This document shows positions 1-6,438 of a DNA stretch of 7,762 bases, one piece after another. The notes under the pieces were generated by a model that was given only the letters and a program-made list of their open reading frames with translations, was not told where the DNA came from and did not search any database. The stretch is from Rickettsiales bacterium (GTDB lineage: Bacteria > Pseudomonadota > Alphaproteobacteria > Rickettsiales > JANQQO01). Where the stretch lies: NCBI GenBank assembly GCA_028289305.1, contig JANQQO010000263.1, positions 1 to 7,762 of the forward strand. Reading direction: 5' to 3'. The first letter of the stretch is position 1, and the number at the start of each line of letters is the position of its first letter. Both the position numbers and the translations under genes were made by a program.

Positions 1-1146
1 GCGGTGATGCTCGGCAAGACCAATATGGACGAGTTTGCCATGGGCTCTGCGAATACCAATAGTTATTACGGCAATGTGATTAACCCGTGGAAGCGGGAAG
101 GCGATGCGGCCGATCTCGTGCCGGGAGGTTCTTCAGGCGGGTCGTCTGCGGCGGTGGCAGCGCGGTTATGCTTAGGCGCGCTTGGGACCGACACGGGAGG
201 CTCGATACGCCAGCCTGCGGCGTTTACTGGCACGGTAGGGGTGAAGCCTACTTACGGCCGCTGTTCACGCTGGGGTGCTATTGCTTTTGCGAGTTCACTA
301 GATCAACCAGGGGTGTTTACGCGCAGCGTGGCTGATGCGGCGCTGTTACTGGAAGGGATGTCGGGGTTTGATGCGCAGGATTCAACCTCGGCGCAAGAAG
401 CGGTGCCGCAGTGGGAGCAAGCGCTGACGCCGGATGTTAAGGGAAAGAAGATTGGGATTCCGAAAGAATATATCGTCGATGGGATGCCGCAGGAGATTAA
501 GGAATTATGGGAGAAGGGAGCTGCGTGGCTGAAAGAGGCGGGGGCGGAGATTGTGGAGCTCAGCCTGCCGCATACGCAATATGCGCTGCCCACCTATTAT
601 ATTGTTGCGCCGGCGGAGGCGTCTTCAAACCTAGCGCGTTATGATGGTGTGCGTTATGGGCTCAGGGTGGCTGAGGATATTCATTCGCTGGATGATATGT
701 ATGAAAAAACACGGGCGGCCGGTTTTGGCCGCGAAGTGAAGCGGCGGGTGATGATTGGTACCTATGTGCTCTCGGCCGGGTATTACGATGCGTATTACAA
801 GAAGGCGCAGCAGGTACGCAGTTTGATTGCGCAGGATTTTACGCAGGCCTTTGAGCAGGTGGATGCGATATTAACGCCGACGGCACCAAGTGACGCCTTT
901 GCGATAGGAGAAAAGATGGATGACCCGGTGGCGATGTATCTGAATGATGTGTTTACCGTGCCGGCGAGCTTGGCGGGGCTGCCGGGGATTTCTGTGCCCG
1001 CAGGGCTTTCTGCGCAAGGATTGCCGCTGGGGTTGCAGGTGTTAACCAGGGCGTTTGATGAGCAGACGATGTTTGATGTGGCTGCGGTGGTGGAAGAGGC
1101 GGCCGCATTTACTGCGCAACCAGCATTAGTGAAGGCAGCGGCGTAA
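1..1146 (+). CDS. gatA: Aspartyl/glutamyl-tRNA amidotransferase subunit A (5' end outside window)
   Basis: This is the amidase subunit of GatCAB. It releases ammonia from glutamine, which GatB uses to convert misacylated Glu-tRNA(Gln) or Asp-tRNA(Asn) to the amide form in the cytoplasm. The frame is open from base 1, and the first visible residues ([12 protein letters not shown]) are internal to the family, so the gene starts upstream. The amidase signature is clear. Counting from the codon at base 4, the GGSSGGSSA loop holds the cis-serine (residue 43), and TGGSIRQPA holds the acyl-forming serine at residue 67 (codon 202-204). Their 24-residue spacing matches known GatA. The catalytic lysine should lie before the window. 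About 381 residues are visible against a usual length near 490, so roughly 105-110 are missing. The reading frame is intact to TAA. gatB follows after one base, indicating one operon. Identity is very secure; which tRNA is the physiological substrate cannot be told here. Confidence 0.97.
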   Translation, partial: AVMLGKTNMDEFAMGSANTNSYYGNVINPWKREGDAADLVPGGSSGGSSAAVAARLCLGALGTDTGGSIRQPAAFTGTVGVKPTYGRCSRWGAIAFASSLDQPGVFTRSVADAALLLEGMSGFDAQDSTSAQEAVPQWEQALTPDVKGKKIGIPKEYIVDGMPQEIKELWEKGAAWLKEAGAEIVELSLPHTQYALPTYYIVAPAEASSNLARYDGVRYGLRVAEDIHSLDDMYEKTRAAGFGREVKRRVMIGTYVLSAGYYDAYYKKAQQVRSLIAQDFTQAFEQVDAILTPTAPSDAFAIGEKMDDPVAMYLNDVFTVPASLAGLPGISVPAGLSAQGLPLGLQVLTRAFDEQTMFDVAAVVEEAAAFTAQPALVKAAA

Positions 1147-1147
1147 G

Positions 1148-2605
1148 ATGACAGCTTCAGCACAAAAAATGATACAGGGTGTGACGGGCGAGTGGGAGAT
1201 GGTGATTGGCTGTGAGGTGCATGCGCAGGTGTCGTCCGCAGCGAAGCTATTTTCTGGTGCGGCAGCGGAATTTGGTGCCGCGCCGAATACGCAAGTATCG
1301 CTGGTGGATGCGGCGATGCCGGGGATGCTGCCGGTGATTAATGAAATTTGTGTGGAGCAGGCGGTGCGCACCGGGCTTGGGCTGAATGCGGAGATACATT
1401 TGCATTCGGTGTTTGATCGCAAGAATTATTTCTATGCCGATTTGCCGCAGGGCTATCAGATCTCGCAATATCTCGACCCGATTGTGGGCAAGGGCAAGGT
1501 GGTGTTAGACATGCCAGAAGGGCCACGCGAGATTGGGATTACGCGGCTGCATCTGGAGCAGGATGCGGGGAAAAGTCTGCATGATCAAAGCCCGGATAGC
1601 ACGTTTATTGACCTGAATCGCTCCGGCATTGCGCTGATGGAAATTGTGAGCGAGCCGGATTTGCGTACTGCGGAAGAGGCGGGCGAGTTCATGAAAAAGC
1701 TACGGGCGATTCTGCGCTATTTGAATACATGTGATGGGGATATGGAAAAAGGCAGCATGCGCTGCGATGCGAATGTGTCGGTGCGCAAGCCAGGCGGAGA
1801 GCTGGGTACGCGCTGTGAGATTAAGAATCTGAATTCGATACGCAATGTGATGCGGGCGATTGAATATGAGGCGCAGCGCCAGGTCGATATTTTGGAAGAA
1901 GGCGGAGAGATCGATCAAGAGACGCGGCTGTTTGATGCGAATACCGGTGAGACGCGGACGATGCGCAGCAAGGAAGAGGCGCATGATTACCGCTATTTTC
2001 CCGATCCCGATTTATACCCGCTGGTGCTGGAAGAGGCGTTTGTGGAGAAGATTCGTAAAAGCCTGCCGGAGCTGCCAGATGCGAAGAAAGAGCGCTATAT
2101 GGCGGATATGGGCTTATCAGAATATGACGCGCTGGTGCTGGTGGCGGATAAGGCTGCTGCGGCGTTTTTTGAAGAAGTGGCGGCAAAGCATGATCCAAAA
2201 CAGGCTGCGAATTGGATTACCGCAGAGCTGTTTGGGCGGCTGAATAAATTGGGTAAGAGTATTGAGGAATCGCCAGTGAATGCTACGCAGCTGGGCGGGT
2301 TGTTGGCGCTGATTGAGGATAATACGATTTCTGGCAAGATTGCGAAAGATGTGCTGGATGCGATGTGTGAGACAGGCAAGGATGCAGCAGCGATTGTCGA
2401 GGAGAAGGGATTAAAGCAGGTGACCGATACCGGCGCGATTGCAGCAATGGTGGAGCAGGTATTGGCGGATAATCCTGATAAGGTAGCGGAATATAAAGCG
2501 GGGAAAGAGAAACTCTTCGGCTTTTTTGTCGGCCAGGTGATGAAGGCTTCGGGCGGCAAAGCCAACCCGCAAGCGGTAAATGCATTGCTTAAAGAGAAGC
2601 TCTAA
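1148..2605 (+). CDS. gatB: Aspartyl/glutamyl-tRNA amidotransferase subunit B
   Basis: GatB binds the misacylated tRNA and carries out the kinase and transamidase steps using ammonia channelled from GatA. The 485-residue product is full length for the family. Motifs in order are [13 protein letters not shown] near residue 16, [11 protein letters not shown] near 98, [12 protein letters not shown] near 135, [17 protein letters not shown] near 155, [13 protein letters not shown] near 200, and [11 protein letters not shown] near 280. These make up the catalytic cradle. The C-terminal helical, YqeY-like tRNA-binding region follows and ends in ALLKEKL. The ATG at 1148 is one base after the gatA stop, which suggests translational coupling. 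No strong ribosome binding site is seen, only a distant GAAGG at 1131-1135. A second ATG at 1169 ([10 protein letters not shown]) is a possible alternative start. A cysteine stands before EVHAQV, where most relatives have leucine. gatC is not in the window. Confidence 0.97.
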   Translation: MTASAQKMIQGVTGEWEMVIGCEVHAQVSSAAKLFSGAAAEFGAAPNTQVSLVDAAMPGMLPVINEICVEQAVRTGLGLNAEIHLHSVFDRKNYFYADLPQGYQISQYLDPIVGKGKVVLDMPEGPREIGITRLHLEQDAGKSLHDQSPDSTFIDLNRSGIALMEIVSEPDLRTAEEAGEFMKKLRAILRYLNTCDGDMEKGSMRCDANVSVRKPGGELGTRCEIKNLNSIRNVMRAIEYEAQRQVDILEEGGEIDQETRLFDANTGETRTMRSKEEAHDYRYFPDPDLYPLVLEEAFVEKIRKSLPELPDAKKERYMADMGLSEYDALVLVADKAAAAFFEEVAAKHDPKQAANWITAELFGRLNKLGKSIEESPVNATQLGGLLALIEDNTISGKIAKDVLDAMCETGKDAAAIVEEKGLKQVTDTGAIAAMVEQVLADNPDKVAEYKAGKEKLFGFFVGQVMKASGGKANPQAVNALLKEKL

Positions 2606-2613
2606 AGCTTTAC

Positions 2614-3255
2614 TTACTGTACGTGGCCGCGGATGATGGAATAGCCGGTAGGGCGGCTGATCGGGTCGATAGTGATCGACATTTTCCGCGTTTCATTATT
2701 CGGCTTAGTAAGCACAAAAGGCACTTTTTCCGACGCACCATCACTGAGTGCGCGCACTAATTTTTCCTTATCGGCTTTTTTCAACCCCTCATGCGAAAGC
2801 AGCTTCTTGAATGCATCGGCATGGTTCTTGAAGGAAGAAAAGATCTCGCTGAAATTATAATCGCAATACACGACCATTTTATCAGCATTGACGATGAGGC
2901 AGAAATCTGACCCTACGCGGGCGGAGCTCGCAAAAATCAGGTTCTGGAATTCGGTTTCTAGAATGATATCACGGATTTTATTGACCAAGATGACAGCGAA
3001 TATCGCCACACCAATGATGAGCAGGGCGATGGCATAGAGAGTCATCATTATTTCGCCACTTGGGGTGGGGTCGCTATCTGGCAAGAAGAGCAGTTTGATC
3101 GTGAGGTGGCCAACAAGTGTGACCACGGCTAGCAGAACTGCAACAAAGATATAGACGAGCTGAACAGGGGGTGTGCCGTGGCGGCGGAGTTTAAAATCAG
3201 GACAGCTTTTGATTAGATTTTTTTTGTCCCGCCGGTCAATAAAACGCTCGTACAT
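2614..3255 (-). CDS. Membrane-anchored PAS-domain protein without output domain
   Basis: The predicted product has 213 residues. The basic N-terminus (RRDKK, KLRRH) is followed by a hydrophobic helix at about residues 31-57 and a second at about 70-91. The short acidic loop between them (PDSDPTPSGE) should face the periplasm, putting both ends in the cytoplasm. From about residue 105 to the end the pattern resembles a PAS fold: FCLIVNADKMVVYCDYNFSE in the first strands, then FVLTKPNNETRKMSITIDPI and GYSIIRGHV in the last strands. No kinase, GGDEF, EAL, HAMP or DNA-binding part follows, so the protein stops where a sensor kinase would usually continue. I prefer the ATG at 3253-3255 over an upstream in-frame ATG at 3394-3396, because a TAGGGGA ribosome site and a good promoter lie between them. 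It converges on gatB with an 8-base gap. Ligand and partner are unknown. It could be a free sensor or the remnant of a truncated kinase gene. Confidence 0.8.
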   Translation of the reverse strand: MYERFIDRRDKKNLIKSCPDFKLRRHGTPPVQLVYIFVAVLLAVVTLVGHLTIKLLFLPDSDPTPSGEIMMTLYAIALLIIGVAIFAVILVNKIRDIILETEFQNLIFASSARVGSDFCLIVNADKMVVYCDYNFSEIFSSFKNHADAFKKLLSHEGLKKADKEKLVRALSDGASEKVPFVLTKPNNETRKMSITIDPISRPTGYSIIRGHVQ

Positions 3256-3261
3256 AAGGCA

Positions 3262-3268
3262 TCCCCTA
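3262..3268 (-). promoter_or_regulatory. Ribosome binding site of the PAS-protein gene
   Basis: The minus strand reads TAGGGGA, with six bases between it and the ATG at 3253-3255. It supports this start over the longer frame beginning at 3396. Confidence 0.65.
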
Positions 3269-3289
3269 CAGAATTGATTGGCTATATTT

Positions 3290-3318
3290 ATGATACGCAA
3301 GTTTCTTATATGCGTCAA
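3290..3318 (-). promoter_or_regulatory. Sigma70-type promoter of the PAS-protein gene
   Basis: On the minus strand a -35 box TTGACG (3313-3318) and a -10 box TATCAT (3290-3295) are separated by exactly 17 bases. Each matches the consensus at five of six positions. Transcription would begin near 3283, giving a leader of about 28 bases that includes the ribosome site. Because it lies inside the longer open frame, it argues that translation starts at 3255. Confidence 0.65.
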
Positions 3319-3325
3319 TCCAAGA

Positions 3326-3351
3326 TAGGGGTGGTTTTTTATTCTTAGGGG
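3326..3351 (+). repeat. Two TAGGGG direct repeats 20 bases apart, possible operator
   Basis: TAGGGG occurs at 3326-3331 and 3346-3351, each followed after three or four bases by a run of T. The 20-base period is close to two turns of the helix, as is common for sites bound by a dimeric regulator. The repeats lie 61-86 bases before the carbonic anhydrase start and just upstream of the -35 box of the divergent PAS gene. No binding protein can be named, and chance in this T-rich stretch is possible. Confidence 0.25.
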
Positions 3352-3401
3352 ATTATTTTTTAGGCAGATTGTCTTAGAGTGTGGCGCATAATACACCAGT
3401 A

Positions 3402-3406
3402 AAGGA
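3402..3406 (+). promoter_or_regulatory. Ribosome binding site of the carbonic anhydrase gene
   Basis: AAGGA lies five bases before the ATG at 3412. Upstream, CATAAT at 3387-3392 is a possible -10 box, but no acceptable -35 box lies 16-18 bases before it, so I do not call a promoter. Confidence 0.6.
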
Positions 3407-3411
3407 TTTTT

Positions 3412-4050
3412 ATGGCGGAGATACAGAGCCTTTTGGAGGGGTATAAGGCGTTTTATAAGGAGTATTTTGCATCAGGGCATGCGCTGTATGAAGAGCTGGC
3501 GCAAAAGGGGCAATCACCGAAGACGGCGATTATTGCGTGTAGTGACTCGCGGGTGGATCCTTCGATTGTGACGCAGGCAAACCCGGGTGATATTTTTGTG
3601 ATTCGTAATGTGGCGAATTTGGTACCGTCTTTTCAGCCTGGGCAGGAAGGGATGCATGGGGTGAGTGCGGCGCTGGAATTTGCGGTGTGTTTTTTAGAGG
3701 TGCAACATGTGGTGGTGCTGGGGCATAGCCATTGTTCGGGTATTGATGCATTGCTGCATTCCAAGCGCGTATCAGAGAATCAGACCAGTTTTATCAGCTC
3801 ATGGGTGCATATTGCGGCGGAAGCCAAAGAGAAGGCGCTGCAAAAAGAGGGAGAGGAAGATGTTAGCGTGTTATGTGGGCAAGAGGCTGTATTGGTATCG
3901 CTGGCTAATTTGCTGACATTCCCGTGGATTCGTGAACGCGTGGAGCAGCAGAATTTGCAGATACATGGCTGGTATTTTTTCATTGAGGATGGGCTGTTGC
4001 AGCAATATAACCCTATTTCGGAGCAGTTTGAGGCGGTGGCAACGGAGTAG
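3412..4050 (+). CDS. Beta-class carbonic anhydrase
   Basis: This zinc enzyme interconverts CO2 and bicarbonate in the cytoplasm, supplying bicarbonate for carboxylases and helping pH balance. The 212-residue length is normal for bacterial beta-class enzymes. Zinc ligands are visible as Cys43 in ACSDSRVDP and as His105 and Cys108 in GHSHCSG. The Asp45/Arg47 catalytic pair is present in the same first motif. NPGDIFVIRNVAN (57-69) and HGVSAALEFAV (82-92) are the usual family blocks. The second motif reads HCSG, where CGG is more common, a mild variation. There is no signal peptide, so it should be cytoplasmic. It is transcribed divergently from the PAS gene and converges on the diguanylate cyclase gene with a 10-base gap. 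Its position between signalling genes does not show a regulatory link. The class is secure; I give no symbol because several names are used for this family. Confidence 0.95.
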   Translation: MAEIQSLLEGYKAFYKEYFASGHALYEELAQKGQSPKTAIIACSDSRVDPSIVTQANPGDIFVIRNVANLVPSFQPGQEGMHGVSAALEFAVCFLEVQHVVVLGHSHCSGIDALLHSKRVSENQTSFISSWVHIAAEAKEKALQKEGEEDVSVLCGQEAVLVSLANLLTFPWIRERVEQQNLQIHGWYFFIEDGLLQQYNPISEQFEAVATE

Positions 4051-4060
4051 GTGAGGCGTT

Positions 4061-5038
4061 TTACGCTGCGTCTACGGTGCTATGCTCAATGTGAAACCCA
4101 AGATTATCGGCATTAGCGGCACCCCCATCCATAAGGCGGGAAGTGCGACATTCTTGTTTGGCGCGGTACATGGCCTTATCTGCATTATCGAGCAGTGTTT
4201 CTACATCTTCTCCACCCTCAGGGAATATTGCAGCACCGACGCTTGCTGAGATTGGGATGAGGTGTTCGTCGACGTGGAAGGGCTGTTCTTTGATGGCGTG
4301 TATAATGCGTTTTGCCACGATGGTGCAGCCCTCTTCGGCGGGTTCGGCAAGCCGATCAAGCAAGACGGCGAATTCATCACCACCAAGGCGAGCAACGGTA
4401 TCGCTTTCACGCCAGCATTGTTGTTTTAAGCGTGAGGCAACGCGATAAAGCAGAGCATCGCCTTTTGCATGGCCGAAAGAGTCATTGACTTGTTTAAACC
4501 CATCAAGGTCGACATACATGACGGCGAATGGTTCGGGATTGCGGCGCGCGCGGATGATGCGGCGTTCAAGGCGGTCTAAAAACAGGCTGCGGCTGACCAG
4601 GCCGGTGAGCTGGTCGTAATTCGCGCGGCGGAGGAGCGAGGCTTCGGCTTTTTGCCGCTCAATGGAGTGGCGAATGCAGCGCCGTAGCGAGTACGCGTCT
4701 TCTTGACCTTTGACGAGGTAATCTTGCGCACCTACATTCAGGGCTTCGAAGGCGACGTGGTCGCTCGCCATGCCGGTGAGGACAATGATTGGGATTTCCG
4801 GGCTTTCTGATTTGAGGATGCGGATGTTATCAATACCGCTGACATCAGGCAGGTTGAGATCAAGCAACACCGCGCTGAAGCGCTGCTTCTGTACCATCTT
4901 CAGAGCGTCGTTGATTTTATCGACATGGGTGATGTGGTAGGTTTGATTAGCACCGTCTTTCAGCATTTCTTGGTAGATAAATGCATCATCCGGGCTGTCT
5001 TCTACCATGAGAAGTTCCATTACGCCTTGCGTATTCAT
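4061..5038 (-). CDS. Response regulator with GGDEF output (diguanylate cyclase)
   Basis: The 325-residue product joins a receiver domain (about 7-125) to a GGDEF domain (about 135-300). It should make c-di-GMP from GTP in the cytoplasm under control of phosphorylation. The receiver has the acidic pocket in MVEDSPDD (Glu13, Asp14), the phosphoacceptor Asp60 in LLDLNLPD, Thr88 and Lys110. The output domain begins with the typical NYDQLTGL. It contains YVDLDGFKQVNDSFGH and an intact GGDEF at 219-223, so it looks active. RESD at 210-213, five residues before GGDEF, is a complete inhibitory I-site, so product feedback is expected. The last 20 or so residues are variable. The receiver resembles the Rcp1-like group that often works with phytochrome-type kinases, and such a kinase is encoded just upstream. 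The ATG at 5036-5038 has a strong ribosome site; the in-frame Met7 is a less likely start. Confidence 0.95.
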   Translation of the reverse strand: MNTQGVMELLMVEDSPDDAFIYQEMLKDGANQTYHITHVDKINDALKMVQKQRFSAVLLDLNLPDVSGIDNIRILKSESPEIPIIVLTGMASDHVAFEALNVGAQDYLVKGQEDAYSLRRCIRHSIERQKAEASLLRRANYDQLTGLVSRSLFLDRLERRIIRARRNPEPFAVMYVDLDGFKQVNDSFGHAKGDALLYRVASRLKQQCWRESDTVARLGGDEFAVLLDRLAEPAEEGCTIVAKRIIHAIKEQPFHVDEHLIPISASVGAAIFPEGGEDVETLLDNADKAMYRAKQECRTSRLMDGGAANADNLGFHIEHSTVDAA

Positions 5039-5046
5039 ATGCTATT

Positions 5047-5053
5047 CCCCCTC
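5047..5053 (-). promoter_or_regulatory. Ribosome binding site of the REC-GGDEF gene
   Basis: The minus strand reads GAGGGGG, eight bases before the ATG at 5036-5038. It favours that codon over the second ATG six codons later. Confidence 0.65.
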
Positions 5054-5099
5054 TTTTCCTCAACCAGAAATAATGTTTTTTAATCAGGGAGTAAGGTGG

Positions 5100-5128
5100 A
5101 ATATAGCACAAAAAATATTGGTACACAA
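5100..5128 (-). promoter_or_regulatory. Candidate promoter of the REC-GGDEF gene
   Basis: On the minus strand TTGTGT (5123-5128) and TATATT (5100-5105) are separated by 17 bases. The -10 box matches the consensus at five of six positions and the -35 box at three of six. An overlapping alternative is TTGAAT (5135-5140) with TATTTT, also 17 bases apart. Either one would let this gene be expressed apart from the kinase operon. Confidence 0.4.
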
Positions 5129-5130
5129 TC

Positions 5131-5198
5131 GTTTATTCAACCAATAGTTGTGATAAGGTGGTGCTCCCTGTTATTTTATAGGGAATCCTTGAATAAAC
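5131..5198. repeat. Nested inverted repeat between kinase and cyclase genes
   Basis: GTTTATTCAA at 5131-5140 and its exact reverse complement at 5189-5198 form a perfect 10-base inverted repeat with 48 bases between the arms. Inside it, TCCCT (5165-5169) and AGGGA (5180-5184) form a second, compatible 5-base stem. Neither strand shows a U-run right after the stem, so this is not a standard intrinsic terminator. It lies after the kinase stop and overlaps an alternative -35 box of the cyclase gene. It could be an RNA structure, an operator or chance. Confidence 0.4.
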
Positions 5199-5215
5199 TC
5201 TTGTTTTACAGTGGA

Positions 5216-5947
5216 TTATTCGGCGGGTAGGGTGAAAAAGAAAGTGGCGCCATTACCTTCGCTAGACTCTACCCAGACCTCACCACCATGGCGGGTGATG
5301 ATTTTTTTGCACAGGGCTAGGCCCATGCCGAGACCAGGATAAGCGCCTTCGGGGTGCAGGGATTTGAATACCTGGAAGATGCGAGTATGGAATTGTGGGT
5401 CAATGCCGATGCCAGTATCGTGTATGGAAAATAAATGGTTGCTGCGCTTTTTCTTGTAGTGGAGGTGGATCAGTAATGGGATGTCTGGATCGTGGAATTT
5501 TAAGGCATTATCGAGTAGGTGATAGAAAACACGAGTGAGTTGTTCTGCATCACCATTGACAGTAGGTAATGATTTTGGGATATCGATCTCGATGTTTTTG
5601 CGGGTGAGTGTGGGGCTGTGCATTTCGATGGCGTGTTGGACGATCTCGGCGGTATCTACAGGAGCTAAGGGCTGAGCGAGTGTGGTGATGCGGGAGAGCT
5701 CTACCAAGCCTTCTAGCATGTTCTCAGCGCGGGTGACGGCAGAAACAATGCCTTCAACGCTATTTCCTGTGGATGTGTCTATTTTTCCATTCAGTGAGGA
5801 GAGTAGCAGCTCGCTATATTGCCGTGCGTGGCGGAGCGGGGCATGGAGATCGTGTGAGACGGTGTAGAGGAAGTCTTCATACTCTTTTTCAGGAGTATCT
5901 TCGGTGGTGGGAGGAGTTGGTGTATCAGATGAGGACCGCTTGAGCAT
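5216..5947 (-). CDS. Soluble histidine kinase lacking a sensor domain
   Basis: The 243-residue product is almost only a kinase core. After a low-complexity, Pro/Thr/Ser-rich start (1-20) comes the dimerisation domain, with H-box FLYTVSHDLHAPLR and phosphoacceptor His32. The ATP-binding domain follows, with N-box HLLDNALKFHD (Asn147), G1 box DTGIGID (Asp177), F-box FQVFKSLH and G2 box GLGMGLALCKKI (205-216). All key residues for autophosphorylation are present. The SHDLxxPLR form of the H-box is that of phytochrome-type kinases. There is no membrane segment and no PAS, GAF or other input domain, so the signal must come from a partner protein. The ATG is two bases after the stop of the response regulator gene, and a GAGGAG site lies within that gene's end, so the two proteins are probably made together. 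The natural targets are the coupled receiver and perhaps the REC-GGDEF protein downstream. Confidence 0.93.
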   Translation of the reverse strand: MLKRSSSDTPTPPTTEDTPEKEYEDFLYTVSHDLHAPLRHARQYSELLLSSLNGKIDTSTGNSVEGIVSAVTRAENMLEGLVELSRITTLAQPLAPVDTAEIVQHAIEMHSPTLTRKNIEIDIPKSLPTVNGDAEQLTRVFYHLLDNALKFHDPDIPLLIHLHYKKKRSNHLFSIHDTGIGIDPQFHTRIFQVFKSLHPEGAYPGLGMGLALCKKIITRHGGEVWVESSEGNGATFFFTLPAE

Positions 5948-5949
5948 GA

Positions 5950-6366
5950 TTATTGCTCCTCAGCAGGGACGTTTTCAGGAGCAGGGAATGCTTGCAACAC
6001 ATCTTCTACAGCAGTGCACAGCATTTCTGGAGTGAGGTTGCGTTTAGAAAGAGCGGTGAACGCGCCGATTTCTAGGGTGTTTTCTAAAAGTGCTTCATCA
6101 TCATAGGCGGTGAGGAAAATAATGGGGAGCTTGTTTTTTTGTGTGGGTGAAGCGATTTCAGCAAGGAAATTAGTACCATCTTCCTGGGTCATCATAAAAT
6201 CGAGGATGGTACAGTGGGGTTGATGGTGTCGGTAAAGCTCCAGGCCGCTTGAGACATTCTCCGCCTCAAAAATAGCGTAATCACGCTTAGGGTCTTGATG
6301 TAGAAATTGATTATAAAGATCGCGGTCTGCCGCGCTATCATCCACTATGAGTACAGAAAAAGCCAT
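5950..6366 (-). CDS. Single-domain response regulator (receiver only)
   Basis: The 138-residue product is one receiver domain and a short acidic tail, with no DNA-binding or enzymatic output. It most likely passes or drains phosphate or acts by protein contact in the cytoplasm. Conserved positions are Asp9/Asp10 in LIVDDS, phosphoacceptor Asp56 in CTILDFMM, Thr86 in IIFLTAYDD and Lys108. Two usual prolines are missing. The residue four after the phosphoacceptor is Thr60 (DFMMTQEDG), and Lys108 is followed by Arg rather than Pro. The beta5-alpha5 surface may therefore differ from chemotaxis-type receivers. It is the first gene of a two-gene unit with the kinase and starts 72 bases after the putA stop. 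A good promoter fills that gap. The ribosome site is weak (AGG about seven bases before the ATG; AGGGGG is further out). Family assignment is secure; the role in a relay is inferred from context. Confidence 0.93.
   Translation of the reverse strand: MAFSVLIVDDSAADRDLYNQFLHQDPKRDYAIFEAENVSSGLELYRHHQPHCTILDFMMTQEDGTNFLAEIASPTQKNKLPIIFLTAYDDEALLENTLEIGAFTALSKRNLTPEMLCTAVEDVLQAFPAPENVPAEEQ
5956..5961 (-). promoter_or_regulatory. Ribosome binding site of the kinase gene inside the regulator gene
   Basis: GAGGAG on the minus strand encodes the final Glu-Glu pair of the response regulator and lies eight bases before the kinase ATG at 5945-5947. The stop codon falls between the two, which points to translational coupling. 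Confidence 0.65.
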
Positions 6367-6404
6367 GATTCAACCTAATGGTGAATTTCCCCCTAACTAA
6401 TGCT

Positions 6405-6433
6405 ACTATAAGCTGTAAAAGCTCTTTTGGCAA
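6405..6433 (-). promoter_or_regulatory. Sigma70-type promoter of the regulator-kinase operon
   Basis: On the minus strand TTGCCA (6428-6433) and TATAGT (6405-6410) are separated by 17 bases, each one mismatch from consensus. Transcription would start near 6398, giving a leader of about 32 bases. The -35 box begins five bases after the putA stop codon, so the two-component genes need not depend on readthrough from putA. Confidence 0.65.
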
Positions 6434-6438
6434 GATTT

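Noticed and set aside
795..1163. 122-codon minus-strand open frame over the gatA 3' end
   Set aside because: It overlaps intact gatA and the gatB start, and shows no domain pattern; composition artefact.
2095..2565. 156-codon open frame on the minus strand inside gatB
   Set aside because: It lies wholly within the strongly conserved gatB frame, is Ser/Ala-rich without recognisable motifs, and has no promoter or ribosome site. It is a by-product of gatB codon use.
3256..3396. N-terminal extension of the PAS protein to an ATG at 3394-3396
   Set aside because: The extension contains the promoter and ribosome site for the start at 3255 and reads as AT-rich intergenic DNA without protein-like character.
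5161..5190. TCCCT/AGGGA stem as an intrinsic terminator for the kinase gene
   Set aside because: The stem has only five pairs, the loop is ten bases and no U-run follows on either strand.
6411..6438. AAAAG-AG-CTTTT palindrome after putA as a terminator
   Set aside because: The loop would be two bases and the stem is A/T pairs only. It sits in the spacer of a good promoter, which explains the region better.
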